Assembly: GCA_019279435.1 (NCBI GenBank)
Contig: JAAALK010000283.1
Coordinates: 58,385,700-58,449,699 of the forward strand
DNA: 64,000 nt
Reading direction: 5' to 3'
Source of the DNA: Zizania palustris
Taxonomy: Eukaryota > Streptophyta > Magnoliopsida > Poales > Poaceae
In this document: in pieces, positions 22,976 through 34,871 of the stretch
How positions within the stretch are numbered: the first letter of the stretch is position 1
Layout of the letters: each line of letters opens with the position of its first letter
Made by a program: the position numbers and the translations under genes
Notes under the pieces: model-generated
The model's database searches: none
The model's input: only the letters and a program-made list of their open reading frames with translations
What the model was told of the DNA's origin: nothing

Positions 22976-24157
22976 ATCTCCCCCTTGATGAGTGCATTGA
23001 CAACCAAATCGAAGTTCAAGAAAATGTAAAAATTTTCAGCACACAAGTGACCATAAAAACTCAGAAAAGAGCCAAATCATGTCACTTGATAAAAGAATTT
23101 TCTCCCCCTTTCTCACAAGAGTGAAAAGCCCCTTCGGCAATAAAAACTCCCCCTGAGTTAAATTTTCCCTTTAGCAATAAAGAACCTTTCTTCCCCTTTA
23201 TGTCAAATGTTCCCCCCCTTTGAAAATTATACTCCTTGCGACGGAGAACAAAGCAAGTAAATTTCTCCCCCTTTGGCAATGTAAGCATCAAGGAGCATGT
23301 AAAAGATGCAAAGCGTCGAATTGAGCAAAAAGGCAAAGACATATGAGGCAAAAATATGCCAACTGTAACATCAATGATCATGGGCTCAGCTCAAATTAAT
23401 AGTCTCTAAAAGCATGATGAAGCATGTAATTTGATCATTTTTGAAATAAAAGCATCACCACTTAGTCAAGGAAACTAGTCAAGTAAACGCAAGGACTGCG
23501 CAAAGCTAGTCAATTTCTACTCTAGACAGACAAATCCAGTTCAAATGGAGCTTGAAAAGCAAACTTGATAATCAATGAATGTTGTTGTTCTTTTCTAATT
23601 GCCAGGGGTTATTTGTTTGTCCACCTTATACTTTCCAATCAGGCCAAGCCTAGGCACGAAAGCCATAAGAAGCTTAAGGCAATGATTTTGGCAAACACTA
23701 CACTATTCCAGTTCAGACCAATGTGCAATGGTAAGCAGTCTAGAATAGGGTAGAGCGACAAACAAACCCACCTGGATCTTTTAAATTAAAGCATGCAAAT
23801 CATGGAATTTTTGATTTTAACCAAGTGAACCAATTGTTTGGCATTTATAAGTATCCATGAAGATGAGAACAATTTTTCAAGTTGCAATTTTGAGCATCCG
23901 AAGAATAGTGTCTTGCTATCAAGCAGATAAAAGATAGCCAAAAGCAATCTTGCCTAAACATGCTAGATTCAAGACTAAGCAGTGAGCACGGTTTGATTTT
24001 GAAAATAAAACATCATGCACATGAATGTTCCAGATGGATTAACAAGAGCTGAGCTGACATGATTTCATGAATTATAAGCAGGCATATAAGTGCAAAATAT
24101 GTAAATGCAATTTCAACACAATTAGACAAAGGCACATCCAGCTAAAACAGCTCCCCC
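22976..24157 (-). other. 3' non-coding region of element B with repeated polypurine tracts
   Basis: Between the pol stop and the 3' LTR lies about 1.2 kb with no conserved ORF. Near the LTR the complement of AAGGGGGAG recurs several times (for example near 22977, 23101, 23147, 23187 and 23266). No envelope-like gene is visible here, although some Sireviruses carry one at this place. Confidence 0.8.
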
Positions 24158-27100
24158 TCACAAAATGCCGTAAGGGTGACAAATACCAAGTTCCACACGC
24201 AAGTAAGCAAATCGAGAAGCATCGAGGGGTTTGTAAAAAATGTCGGCTAGCTGGTGTTGGGTATCAACATATTGAAGTTCAATATCACCCTTCTCATTGT
24301 GATCTCTGAGAAAATGATATCTCACATCAATGTGTTTGGTTCTGAAGTGCTGAACCGGGTTGTTTGCAATACAAATAGCACTAGTGTTATCACAGAAAAG
24401 TGGAACACTCTTATAATCTAACCCGAAATCCCGCAAAGTGGAAACCATCCATAAAATCTAAGAGCAACAGCTAGCTGCAGCAACATATTCGGCCTCAGTC
24501 GTTGATTGTGCAACACTAGACTGTTTGCGGGAAGACCAGCAAACCAGAGAGGTACCCAGAAAATGACAAGTACCAGAGGTACTCTTCTTATCAATTCTAC
24601 ACCCAGCAAAGTCCGCATCAGAATAACCTCGAAGACATAAAGAAGAAGACGCTGAATACCATATGCCAAATTCAAGGGTGTGTTTGAGATACCTTAGGAT
24701 GCGCTTAACCGCTTGGCGGTGCGAAGCTCGTGGTGAAGCCTGAAAACGAGCGCACAGACACACTGCGAAGTGTATGTCCGGCCTCGTGGCAGTCAAGTAG
24801 AGGAGGGAGCCGATCATGCTCCGGAACTCCTTCTGATCTACGGCTTCTCCATCTTCGTCAGGGTCCAATGCTACAGATGTAGCCATTGGAGTGGCGAGGG
24901 GCTTCGCATCGGACATGTCGAACTTCTTGAGCAGGTCCTTGGTGTACTTTGTCTGGTGGACAAAAGTACCTTGTTTGCTTTGCTTGATTTGCAAACCAAG
25001 GAAGAAGGTGAGTTCACCCATCATCGACATTTCAAATTCCCTGCTCATGGTATCTGCAAACTCGGCAACTAAAGCATGAGAAGAGCCACCAAAGATGATA
25101 TCATCCACATAAATCTGAACTAGGAGGAAATCTTTGCCATGCTTGAGAGTAAACAAAGTTTTATCAACAGAGCCCATCAAATACCCTCGCTCAAGCAGAA
25201 AAGACTTAAGTCTATCATACCACGCCCGAGGGGCCTGCTTGAGTCCATAAAGAGCCTTATGAAGTTTAAGGACTTTATGTGGGTACTTGGGGTTTTCAAA
25301 ACCAGGGGGTTGTTTTACATAAACATCTTCACCTATGAAACCATTAAGAAAAGCACTTTTGACATCCATTTGATAGAGTTTGAATCCCCGGGATGTCGCA
25401 AAGGCAAGCAAAATCCTAATGGCCTCAAGGCGAGCAACAGGTGCAAAAGTTTCAGTAAAATCAATCCCTTCTAGTTGAGAAAAGCCCTGAGCTACAAGTC
25501 TAGCCTTGTTTCTAACTATAGTCCCATCCTCTCCTTGTTTATTTTTGAAAATCCATTTTGTTCCAATGAAATGAACATTTGGTGGAGGATCAACTAAAGT
25601 CCAGACTTGGTTTCTCTCAAAATTTTCAAGTTCTTCATGCATGGCATTGATCCAACTAGAATCAGAAAGTGCATGACTAACATCTAAAGGCTCGAAAGAA
25701 GCAACAAAAGCAGCATTAGTGAAATGAGCGTGAGAACGTGTTACCCTTTGATCAAGCTCACCAATGATCTGCTCGGGAGGGTGCATCCTTTGGACATGAT
25801 GTGGAGCCTCGCGGCGGGATGCAGTCTCCCCCTCAACTTGTGCGTTGGAGTGGTCCAAGATGACCGATGTTGAGGTAGTCGCTTCGGGACCTCGTGCCGA
25901 AGTAGTTGAAGCGGGGTCAGCTTCGGGGGTTGACGTCGAGGGTAGTAGGGGTTCATCCTCGAATTCTCCGGGATCTTCGTCTTCGAATAAGGTCTGTTCC
26001 ATGTCGTGTTCATTTGCCTGTTCAAAAGCAGAACTAACAGAGGGGGTTGATTCATCAAAAGTCACATCACATGACTCGATGACAGTGTTAGTTTCCAAAT
26101 TATAAACACGATAAGAATGACCATGAGTAGTATAACCCAAAAAGATCCCGTCAGAAGATCGCGACTCAAATTTATCTAAGTTACCACGTTTTAGGATAAA
26201 GCAGCGACAGCCAAAAACTCGAAGATGAGTAACCTTGGGCTGTCTCCCAAAACGTAGCTCATAAGATGTCAAGTTTAAAATTGAGCGCAAGAAAATTCGG
26301 TTTGAGATGTAGCAAGCAGTGTTCATGGCCTCAGCCCAGAATTTTCTAGGAGTCCTATGCTCATCAAGCATCGTCCTAGCCATCTCAACCAAAGTGCGGT
26401 TCTTCCTCTCAACAACACCATTCTGTTGAGGAACCCGCGGAGCAGAGAATTGATGTTCTATGCCATGCTCCATGCAAAAGTCAACAAAGAGACTATTTTT
26501 GAACTCGGTGCCATTATCGCTTCGAATGAATTTTAATGCACCAGGGAGTTCAGTGAAAAGTCTCAAAGCCAAGCTCCGAAAGTGTGAAAACACTTCATCC
26601 TTGCTCGCAAGAAAGAAGACCCAAGAGTAGCGAGAAAAATCGTCGACAATTACTAGAACATACCACTTGCCGCCTAAAGAACTAACCCGAGAAGGACCTA
26701 CAGTGTCCATATGGAGAAGTTCTCCGGGTTGTTCAGTCATCACTGTGGTGACTGGCGAATGCGAAGCAGCAATCATTTTTCCATGTCGACAAGGAGCACA
26801 AACTAAATTCTTCTCAAACTTGAGCTTGGGCAATCCTCGGATCAGGCCTAGGGCGCTCAGACGAGCGAGCAACTCAAAGCTCATATGCCCTAGTCTCCTA
26901 TGCCACTTCCATAGCTCAGAAGTCGAATGTGCAACAAGACAATGAGAAGAACCAGATGATTCTGAAAAATCAGCTCCAAAGACTCTCCCAACCCTAAAGA
27001 TCTTACACACCATAACGCCATCAGAATTGAGCACTTGCGAAGTATCGCGATGAAATCGCACTTCGAAGCCCTCATCAAGCAACTGAGATACAGACAGTAA

Positions 27101-27325
27101 ATTGTATCCCAGGTTTTCAACCAACGCAACATCTTTGAGAGTGAAATTCGAGTTAATTCTTACCACACCTTTACCTTTCACTCTACTCCTTCGATTGTTT
27201 CCGAAGGTGATATGTTCCCTTTGCTTGGTTGTGGTGAGGCTGGAGAACCATGCTGCATCTCCGGTCATGTGGCGCGAACAACCGGAGTCCATGATCCACG
27301 TGCCCTCCAAGCCTCGACCTGTCGC
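24158..27325 (-). pseudogene. pol of element B: protease, integrase, RT, RNase H (one nonsense codon)
   Basis: Reading from 27325, the polyprotein shows in order the protease MDSGCSRHMTGD (near residue 15), the integrase HHCC finger and DD35E core (HMDTVGPS, IRSDNGTEF, HQFSAPRVPQQNGVVER), and the GIFLGYTTHGHSYRVYN region. Reverse transcriptase follows (TKWIFKNKQ, ARLVAQGFSQ, FLNGFIGEDVYVKQPPGFE, YVDDIIFGGS), then RNase H (GYSDADFAGC, AEYVAAASCCS). A TAG near 24458 replaces the Gln of CSQILW. The frame then continues about 100 codons to GICHPYGIL and TGA. Elements A and C read through that site, so the nonsense is private to B. Loss of the RNase H tail would probably disable the product. Confidence 0.9.
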
Positions 27326-27328
27326 CTA
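27326..27328 (-). promoter_or_regulatory. In-frame UAG between gag and pol of element B
   Basis: A single TAG separates gag (...HSYRV) from pol (ATGRGLEGTWIMD...), both in the same frame. Element A has TAG at the identical position (19812-19814). The downstream bases are GCGACA in both. It may be a readthrough signal; the alternative is a lesion inherited from a common ancestor. Confidence 0.6.
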
Positions 27329-29788
27329 CACACGATAAGAATGTCTCGATCGCTCAGTGCTGGAGTGAGTGAAATAATGATGAGACATCCAGCACTGAGT
27401 GACACGAGTAGTAGGCGCAGTAAAAGTAGACGGTCTACGCACATAATAATCAGAATAATGCAAAGTGCGAGGTCTACCTACATGTTGTGAACGAACAACA
27501 TGTCGAGGTCTCCTACTCTGACGAGGTACAAATCTGCTAGCTCGAGGTCTACCACCATATGGAACATGGTGAAGACCTCGAGGAGCAAAACCTCTCCGAG
27601 AAGCACGAGGAGCCTCAAAAGCAGGACGATAGTAAAACTCAGACTCATGCATACCTAAAGATGGGTAATGCATGTCCTGGTAACTCATCGCCTGAGAGCG
27701 TCGCTCATCCTTGATGCGACGAAAACAAAACCCAACCAAATGACCCGTCCGCTGACAATAGGAACAATGAAACACTCTCCTGGGGGCACTCTCATGGGTC
27801 ACAGGAGCAACTCTCATAGGCTCCTTGGGTTTCTTCTGTGTGGTTTTCTTGGGAGGGTTTTTCTTGGCAGGAGGTGTGGTTTTCTTTGGTGGATGGGTAG
27901 GCTTTCTGGCTGATGGGGTGTCTAACAGAGCTCTCTCTTTCTCTAGGGTGGTGGGAGAGGTAAAAATAGTTTTGGTCTTACTGTCTGAAGGTATCCTCTC
28001 AAAATCCAAACCTAGAGCTACCCCTGCTCTGTCAGCACACAACTTGGTCTTGGCCAAGAGCAAATCCATCCTACCCTTTCCCTCAGTGCATTTGTTTACC
28101 ACAGAAAGAAGGTATTCATTTTCTGACATGAGGTTCTCAGCTCGCTCTCTAGCAGTGCCTAGCTGGTCCTTAAGGGTGATGCAAGTGTCACACACAGGCT
28201 GCACATCCTTAGAACTACCGGCCCTTTCCAATCTAGCCTCCAAATCATGAACATGCTTATCACGTAAATTAATGCTATCGCGTAATAATGAGCAGTTCAT
28301 GCAATCAATAATATCATGAGGTCTAGAATCCACCTCCAAAAGCTGCTTCTGTGCAGTCTCAAGCTCAGAAAGAGTTTGAGCATGTACAGAACGCAACTGA
28401 GCAAGCTCACTCATGACAACAGAACATGATTCACATTCAGCATCATCAAATTTAGACTTAAGCATGGCATATTCAGTAGAAATAGTTTCTAGCCTAAGTC
28501 TAAGGTCTTTTCTTTCTCTAGCGGCTTGCACAAGTAATCTATCCTGACCAAGCACTACTTCATTCAGCTCATCTAATTTAATTAGAAGCTGGTCAGATGA
28601 TAGGTTTACCTCAGATGAGTCAAGCTCATCGCCGCTGTGATCGCTGTCGGCCATGAAGCAAAGGCCGGTGAAGTCACGTCCCTTCTTGTCCTTCTTGTCC
28701 TCCTTCTTTGGGGACTCCTCCTCCTCAGAGCTCGACTCCTCAGTTGAGGATGTGTCGATGTCGCTGAGAGCAGCAACAAAGGCTCTGGAAGCGGCCTTGG
28801 CTACTTTCTTAGCCATCTTGCCGCGCTTGCCCTTCACAAAAGGTTTCCTCTCCTTTTTGTGGTATTTGGGGCGCTCACTCTCATCTCTCTTTTTGAGCTT
28901 AGGGCAATTAGCCTTGATGTGAGAAGTGTCACCGCATTCAAAACAACCACCAAAACCACTTCTCCTCTGATCCCGTCTCTCATGATGAAAGCGGGTGAAC
29001 CTCCGGGCAATGAGAGCAAGCTCATCATCAGCTAGAGTGTCCACCTGCTCCTTTGTGACGGAGACCAAGGAGGACAAAGCAAAACCATCTGCAAGAACAC
29101 AAGTGCCTGATGTGCTTGGTTCTGCAGTGGTCCCACGGCTAGTGCTAGAAACCAATGCCAATGGCTGTGACAAAGGGCTTCTGTGCACTGCAAGAGATGC
29201 CTTGGCAATCTCTGTGGACTTCAGCTTGCTAAAGAGCTCATCACAGGTCAATGTGTCATAACCTGTGGACTCCTCAATGCTGGATATCTTTACTTCCCAT
29301 ATGCTACGGTCAAGAGCATAGAGAAGCTTGATAGCCCTATCATGATCACTGTAAGCAAGCGTCCCGTTGGATCGCAAGTTACTCACTATCACATCAAATC
29401 GAGAAAACATGGCATCTATAGATTCACCAGGTGCCTGCACAAACAGCTGATACTGTTGGTTATATGTGCTTTGGCGCCTTGCCTTGATCTGAGTAGAGCC
29501 CTCATGAAAGACAGTGAGCGTTGTCCAAATCTCCCTAGCAGTCCTAAGGTGCTGCACCCTATCGAACTCACTTCTACTCAAACCGATGAACAGTATATTT
29601 CTTGCCTCGGAATTGACATTATACTGATCCTTCTCAGTCTGAGAGGTGCGAGTCTCAGGGATAGAGTATTGTGAGTCCACAATCTCCCAAATTGCATTTC
29701 CTTGGCTTAATAAGTAAGCCTCCATGCGCACCTTCCAGTATGCAAAGTCTGTCCCATCGAACAGAGGAATTTTACTGCCTCTATCCAT
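27326..29788 (-). CDS. gag of element B (820 residues, two CCHC knuckles)
   Basis: The ORF starts MDRGSKIPLFDGTDFAYWKV just after the primer site and runs 820 codons without interruption. Residues about 1-210 form the copia gag domain (UBN2-like). A first CCHC knuckle follows, CFECGDTSHIKANC at about residue 285. After it come a Lys-rich nuclear-signal-like stretch (KKRDESERPKYHKKERK), an acidic Ser/Glu block, and a long helical region with heptad-like Leu spacing (about 420-560). A Pro/Lys-rich spacer (PPKKTTPPAKKNPPKK) precedes a second knuckle, CSYCQRTGHLVGFC. The C-terminus is Arg/His-rich. Gag assembles virus-like particles in the cytoplasm and packages element RNA. The second knuckle and long linker make it larger than a typical copia gag. 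Confidence 0.9.
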   Translation of the reverse strand: MDRGSKIPLFDGTDFAYWKVRMEAYLLSQGNAIWEIVDSQYSIPETRTSQTEKDQYNVNSEARNILFIGLSRSEFDRVQHLRTAREIWTTLTVFHEGSTQIKARRQSTYNQQYQLFVQAPGESIDAMFSRFDVIVSNLRSNGTLAYSDHDRAIKLLYALDRSIWEVKISSIEESTGYDTLTCDELFSKLKSTEIAKASLAVHRSPLSQPLALVSSTSRGTTAEPSTSGTCVLADGFALSSLVSVTKEQVDTLADDELALIARRFTRFHHERRDQRRSGFGGCFECGDTSHIKANCPKLKKRDESERPKYHKKERKPFVKGKRGKMAKKVAKAASRAFVAALSDIDTSSTEESSSEEEESPKKEDKKDKKGRDFTGLCFMADSDHSGDELDSSEVNLSSDQLLIKLDELNEVVLGQDRLLVQAARERKDLRLRLETISTEYAMLKSKFDDAECESCSVVMSELAQLRSVHAQTLSELETAQKQLLEVDSRPHDIIDCMNCSLLRDSINLRDKHVHDLEARLERAGSSKDVQPVCDTCITLKDQLGTARERAENLMSENEYLLSVVNKCTEGKGRMDLLLAKTKLCADRAGVALGLDFERIPSDSKTKTIFTSPTTLEKERALLDTPSARKPTHPPKKTTPPAKKNPPKKTTQKKPKEPMRVAPVTHESAPRRVFHCSYCQRTGHLVGFCFRRIKDERRSQAMSYQDMHYPSLGMHESEFYYRPAFEAPRASRRGFAPRGLHHVPYGGRPRASRFVPRQSRRPRHVVRSQHVGRPRTLHYSDYYVRRPSTFTAPTTRVTQCWMSHHYFTHSSTERSRHSYRV

Positions 29789-29833
29789 GTCGCCAACAGA
29801 TCACAAAACCGGTTAAGGTCAACTGGTGATCTT

Positions 29834-29850
29834 AACCCGCTCTGATACCA
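29834..29850 (-). promoter_or_regulatory. tRNA primer-binding site of element B
   Basis: On the minus strand TGGTATCAGAGCGGGTT follows the 5' LTR after 2 bp. It is the standard plant copia site matching the 3' end of initiator tRNA-Met. Confidence 0.9.
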
Positions 29851-29852
29851 AT

Positions 29853-31809
29853 TGTTGGACCAGAAACGGCGACCAGAGGGGGGGTGAATGGGAGCTTTTA
29901 AAATTTCTGGCTAAAAACTAGCCTTCGGTTTCAGTTCTGTCTTCTGCGGAACAGGCTTCGAACACTACCTTCGAAGGTCTGGTTCGGAGGTACTTCGACA
30001 CCTTCGAACACAGGCTTCGGAGGAGCAAAAATTCGAAGCCAAGAAGACTTCGCTCCACTTACAACCCTCGAAAATCTACTCTGCTTAGTCAGTGCAGGCT
30101 CCGCACACAGGGTGCTTCGAGCAGGCTTCGCACTTCACCCTTCGCAAGAGTGGACAGCCCTCTGAGGACTTCGACCAAGTACTTGGCAGCAGCAACTGGT
30201 GCTGAGCTTCGTACACGAAGGTCTACACGCACACAAACAGACTACACTAGGGGCTTCGACACAAGAAGCAAAACGGGGAACAATCAGGGCTTCGCTAGTA
30301 AGCAGTGAGGTCACGCCTCCTGTTACACAGAGCGAATGCACACTGACAAAACACACTTCGCACGAAAAACAACCTTCGCCTCAACAGGTTTCGGTGCACT
30401 ACTACAGGCGAGGTATGCAAAGCGAGCTCAAGCAAAAGCACAGGAAACAGGGCTTCGCCGCTTGAACAAGGAACACAAAAAATGAACTCTCTGGATGTAT
30501 TACAATCGAAGTGTGTGGCTACAGGAGCTCAACAGTAAATGCTCAAAGTGTTAAATGTTACCTACCGAGCCCCCATATTTATAGCCCACAGTTCACCCAA
30601 AGGAAGTGACTACAATACCCCTAGGGTTTACAAAAGATTTGACTCTACAGAACTAAGGGGTACAAAAGGTAGTCCACCTTTATTCTGGAGGCTTCTCTGT
30701 CAGCTTTGCAGAGGGGACACTGTCAGCCTTTTATAGAACAGACAGTGTCAGCCTTTGCAGTCTTTGACTTTCTGCAGCCTCCCATCGCACGCGAGGGTGC
30801 GGTAGCTTCGGTGAGAAGCCTTGAGCCTGATGGCCTTCGCTTCACTGAAGTCAGTCTCCGATACACTGACGGTTTTGAGCTGAAGCCGTCAAAGCTCTTG
30901 AGCCTTCGCACCAACACCTCCGGAGTGGACCACCACGGCTTCGCAGCTACACCCAGCTCGAACTCCGTCAGTCCGTGTACCGAAGCCATGCAGGCCGAAG
31001 CACCTCAAGTCATCCTCACTCCGAAGCCCCACCTTCGGAGTACCACCCTTCGAAGTCCCTCCTTCGTCCAAGGCCTTCGCATGAAGCATTCCATGAGCAC
31101 TTCGTCGCAGTGTCTCACCCCGAGCACACTCCTCGACGAGCCTCACCCGGACCATGCCTTCGATGCGCCTCGACTTCTGAGACCTTCGTCGGGCACCTTC
31201 GAATGTCTCCCTCCGGAGCACACTTCGAACCCTTGCCTCCGCAGAGGACTTCTTCCAACCAACTCCGAAGTCACTCCATTCGGAGTACCTTCGAAATGCC
31301 TCACCTCCGAGGACTTTGTCTCGGAGTACCTTCAGTCGGAGCCACGCTCCGCACTCTCTGCCTTCACCTGGCATGCCTCGACCCGAGGACCGACCCGGAC
31401 CACCTTCGTAGCCACCGTGACGGAGCTCCCCGCTCCCCTGGCATCAAGCCTCCCGCTTGACCCAGGTTCACCTGCTGCGAACCTTGTCCGTCGCCTCCGA
31501 AGTCCCTGCGCACCACAGACAAGCAGACAAGTGTATCCAGTAGTCCGGAGACCTCTCCGGGTTAGCAACCTCCGGTACACACTCCGGTGTACCGCCCAAA
31601 GTACCGAACCCTTCGGTACACACCCAGTCATCGTGTACTATCGGACCCCTCCGATGAGCACACTCCGCTGCACAGCTGCAGCAAGCAAACACCGAATACC
31701 CTTCGGTGAAACCACCTCCGAACACCCTTCGGAGGTACCCTTCGAACAGAGGGTAACAAGCCTGTCAATCACTCATCACAAAACACCAAAACCAACCCTT
31801 GGTTTCTCA
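29853..31809 (-). repeat. 5' LTR of element B
   Basis: Its 1,957 bp are almost identical to the 3' LTR at 21021-22975. The TATA box complement ATATTTATA lies at about 30575-30583, so transcription would run toward gag on the minus strand. ORFs within it, including a 377-codon plus-strand one that runs into A's pol, are products of the repetitive base pattern. Confidence 0.95.
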
Positions 31810-33743
31810 CTAACACTATCATCGAGTCATGTGATGTGACTTTTGATGAATCAACCCCCTCTGTTAGTTCTGCACTTGAACAGGCAAATGAACACGACAT
31901 GGAGCAGACCATCTTCGAAGAAGAAGATCTCGGAGATTTCGAGGATGAACCCCTACTACCCTCGACATCAACCCCCGAAGCCGACCCCGCTTCGACCACT
32001 TCGGCACAAGGTCCCGAAGCAACTACCTCGACATCGGTCATCTTGGACCACTCCAACGCACAAGTTGAGGGGGAGACTGCATCTCGCCGCGAGGCTCCAC
32101 ACCATGTTCAAAGGATGCATCCTCCCGGGCAGATCATTGGTGAGCTTGATCAAAGGGTAACACGTTCTCATGCTCATTTCACTGATTCTACTTTTGTTGC
32201 TTCTTTCGAGCCCTTAGATGTTAGTCATGCACTTTCTGATTCTAGTTGGATCAATGCCATGCATGAAGAACTTGAAAATTTTGAGAGAAACCAAGTCTGG
32301 ACTTTAGTTGATCCTCCACCAAATGTTCATTTCATTGGAACAAAATGGATTTTCAAAAATAAACAAGGGGAGGATGGGACTATAGTTAGAAACAAGGCTA
32401 GACTTGTAGCTCAGGGTTATTCTCAATTAGAAGGGATTGATTTTACTGAAACTTTTGCACCTGTTGCTCGCCTTGAGGCCATTAGGATTTTTCTTGCCTT
32501 TGCGACATCCCAGGGATTCAAACTTTATCAAATGGATGTCAAAAGTGCTTTTCTTAATGGCTTCATAGGCGAAGATGTTTATGTAAAACAACCCCCTGGT
32601 TTTGAAAACCCCAAGTACCCACATAAAGTCCTTAAACTTCATAAGGCTCTTTATGGTCTCAAGCAGGCCCCTCGGGCTTGGTATGATAGACTTAAGTCTT
32701 TTCTGCTTGAGCGGGGGTATTTGATGGGCTCTGTTGATAAAACCCTGTTTACTCTCAAGCATGGTAAAGATTTCCTCCTAGTTCAGATTTATGTGGATGA
32801 TATCATCTTTGGTGGCTCTTCTCATGATTTGGTTGCTGAGTTTGTAGATGCCAGGAGTAGGGAATTCGAGATGTCCATGATGGGCGAGCTTACATTTTTC
32901 CTTGGTTTGCAAATCAAGAAAGACAAACAAGGTACCTTCATCCACCAGATGAAGTACACCAAGGACCTGCTCAAGAAATTCGACATGGCCGATGCGAAGC
33001 CTCTCGCAACTCCAATGGCTACATCTGTAGCATTGGATCCTGACGAAGATGGAGAAGACGTAGATCAGAAGGAGTTCCGAAGCATGATCGGCTCCCTCCT
33101 CTACTTGACTGCTACGAGGCCGGACATACACTTCGCAGTGTGTCTGTGCGCTCGTTTTCAGGCTTCACCACGAGCTTCGCACCGCCAAGCGGTAAAACGC
33201 ATTCTAAGGTATCTCAGACATACCCTTGAATTTGACATATGGTATTCAGCGTCTTCATCTTTATGTCTTCGAGGTTATTTCGATGCGGATTTTGCTGGGT
33301 GTAGAATTGATAGGAAGAGTACCTCTGGTACTTGTCATTTTTTGGGTACATCACTGGTTTGCTAGTCTTCCCGCAAACAGTCTAGTGTTGCACAATCAAC
33401 GGCTGAGGCCAAATATGTTGCTGCAGCTAGCTGTTGCTCTCAGATTTTGTGGATGGCTTCCACTTTGCGGGATTTCGGGTTAGATTATGAGAGTGTTCCA
33501 CTTTTCTGTGATAACACTAGTGTCATTTGTATTGCAAATAACCCAGTTCAGCACTCCAGAACCAAACACATTGATGTGCGGTATCATTTTCTCGAAGATC
33601 ACAATGAGAAGGGTGATATTGAACTTCAATATGTTGATACCCAACACCAGCTAGCCGATATTTTCACGAAACCCCTCGATGCTTCTCGATTTGCCTACTT
33701 GCGTGGGGAACTTGGTATTTGTCACCCTTACGGCATTTTGTGA
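31810..33743 (+). pseudogene. pol of element A, 3' part (reverse transcriptase and RNase H)
   Basis: The frame resumes after B with TIIESCDVTFDES. Reverse transcriptase shows TKWIFKNKQGEDG, ARLVAQGYSQLEG, VKSAFLNGF, LYGLKQAPRAW and the catalytic YVDDIIFGGS. RNase H shows YFDADFAGCRIDRKSTSG, then a TAG at 33363-33365 in place of the Trp of VCWSS. The frame stays open beyond it through DNTSVICIANNPVQHSRTKHID to GICHPYGIL and TGA at 33741-33743. A's coding region therefore has several independent lesions. Confidence 0.93.
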
Positions 33744-34871
33744 GGGGGAGCAGGCTTTAATTGTCTTGCATGTGCTCATCATGTATGAAATTGCATTTAC
33801 ATATTTTGCACTTGTATGCCTGTTATTAATTCATGAATCATGATAGCTCATCTCTTTTTAATTTTTTCTGAAACATTAATGTGCATGATGTTTTCTTTTC
33901 ACACTCAAATCATGCTCACTGCTTAATCTTGTATCTAGCATGTGTAGGAAGGACTGCTTTAGCTATCTTTTATCTGCTTGATAGCAAGACACTTTCTTTG
34001 GATGCTAAACATTGCAACTTGAAAAATTGTTCTACATCTTCATGGATGTTCATAAAGTGCTAAACAATTTGTTCACTTAATTACAATTCCAAAAATCCAT
34101 GATTTGCATGCTTCAAAGTAAAAGATCCAGGTGGGTTTGTTTTGTCGCACTACTCTATTCTAGACTGCTTACCATTGCACATTGGTCTGAACTGGAATAG
34201 TGTAGTGTTTGCTAAAATCACTGCCTTAAGCTTCTGATGGCTTTCTGCCTAGGCTTGGCCTGATTGGAAAGTATAAGGTGGACAAACAAATAACCCCTGG
34301 CATTATAAAAAGAACAACAAAATTCATCTGATCATCAAGTTAGATTTTAAATGCTCCACTTGAACTGGACTTGTCTGTCTAGAGTAGAAATTGACTAGCT
34401 TTGCACAGTCCTTACTTTCACTTGTCTAGTTATCTTGATGGAGTGGTGATGCTTTTATTTCAAACTGTTAAAATCACATGCAGTCATCATGTTTTTAGAG
34501 AATGTTAAATTGAGCTGAGCACATGAAAAATTGGTATTAATATTAGCATATTTTTGCGTCATATGTCTTTGCAACTCTGTCCATTTTGAAGCTATGCATC
34601 TTTTGAATGCTCCTTGATGCTTGCATTGCCAAAGGGGGAGAAATTTGAGTTCTCTGTTGCAAAGGGGGAAAAGTAACTCAGGGGGAGTTTTTTCATCGTG
34701 AAAAAGGGGAGATTTGCTGAATGGGCTTTTACTCTTTTGAAAAGGGGGAGGAAATTGTCAAGTGACATGATTTGGCTCGTTTCTGAGTTTTTATGGTCAC
34801 TTGTGTGCTGAAATTTTTCAAATTTTCTTGAACTTGAATTTAGTTGTCAATGCACTCATCAAGGGGGAGAT
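33744..34871 (+). other. 3' non-coding region of element A with repeated polypurine tracts
   Basis: No ORF of note is present. Five AAGGGGGAG-type tracts occur, at about 34631, 34661, 34680, 34703 and 34739, before the final one at 34861-34870 that abuts the 3' LTR and should prime plus-strand synthesis. Reiterated polypurine tracts are a described Sirevirus trait. Confidence 0.85.

Larger units (their letters stand above)
21021..31809 (-). mobile_element. Copia LTR retrotransposon B, inserted in element A
   Basis: B is a 10,789-bp element in the opposite orientation to A, of the same family. LTRs lie at 21021-22975 (3' LTR) and 29853-31809 (5' LTR). The target duplication CTAAC (21016-21020 and 31810-31814) lies within A's pol; joining the flanks restores A's reading frame. 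By eye the LTRs differ at about 20 sites (about 1%), fewer than A's, which fits later insertion. gag (820 codons) is open; pol is open except for a nonsense codon near its 3' end. Confidence 0.95.

Noticed and set aside
24458..24460. Stop in B pol as a possible regulated readthrough site
   Set aside because: A and C have Gln at this codon, so it is a private nonsense mutation, unlike the gag-pol UAG.
30706..31839. 377-codon plus-strand ORF across the B 5' LTR into A's pol
   Set aside because: It follows the TTCGAAG/CTTCGGAG repetition of the LTR and crosses the insertion border. The same frame is broken in the other LTR copies.
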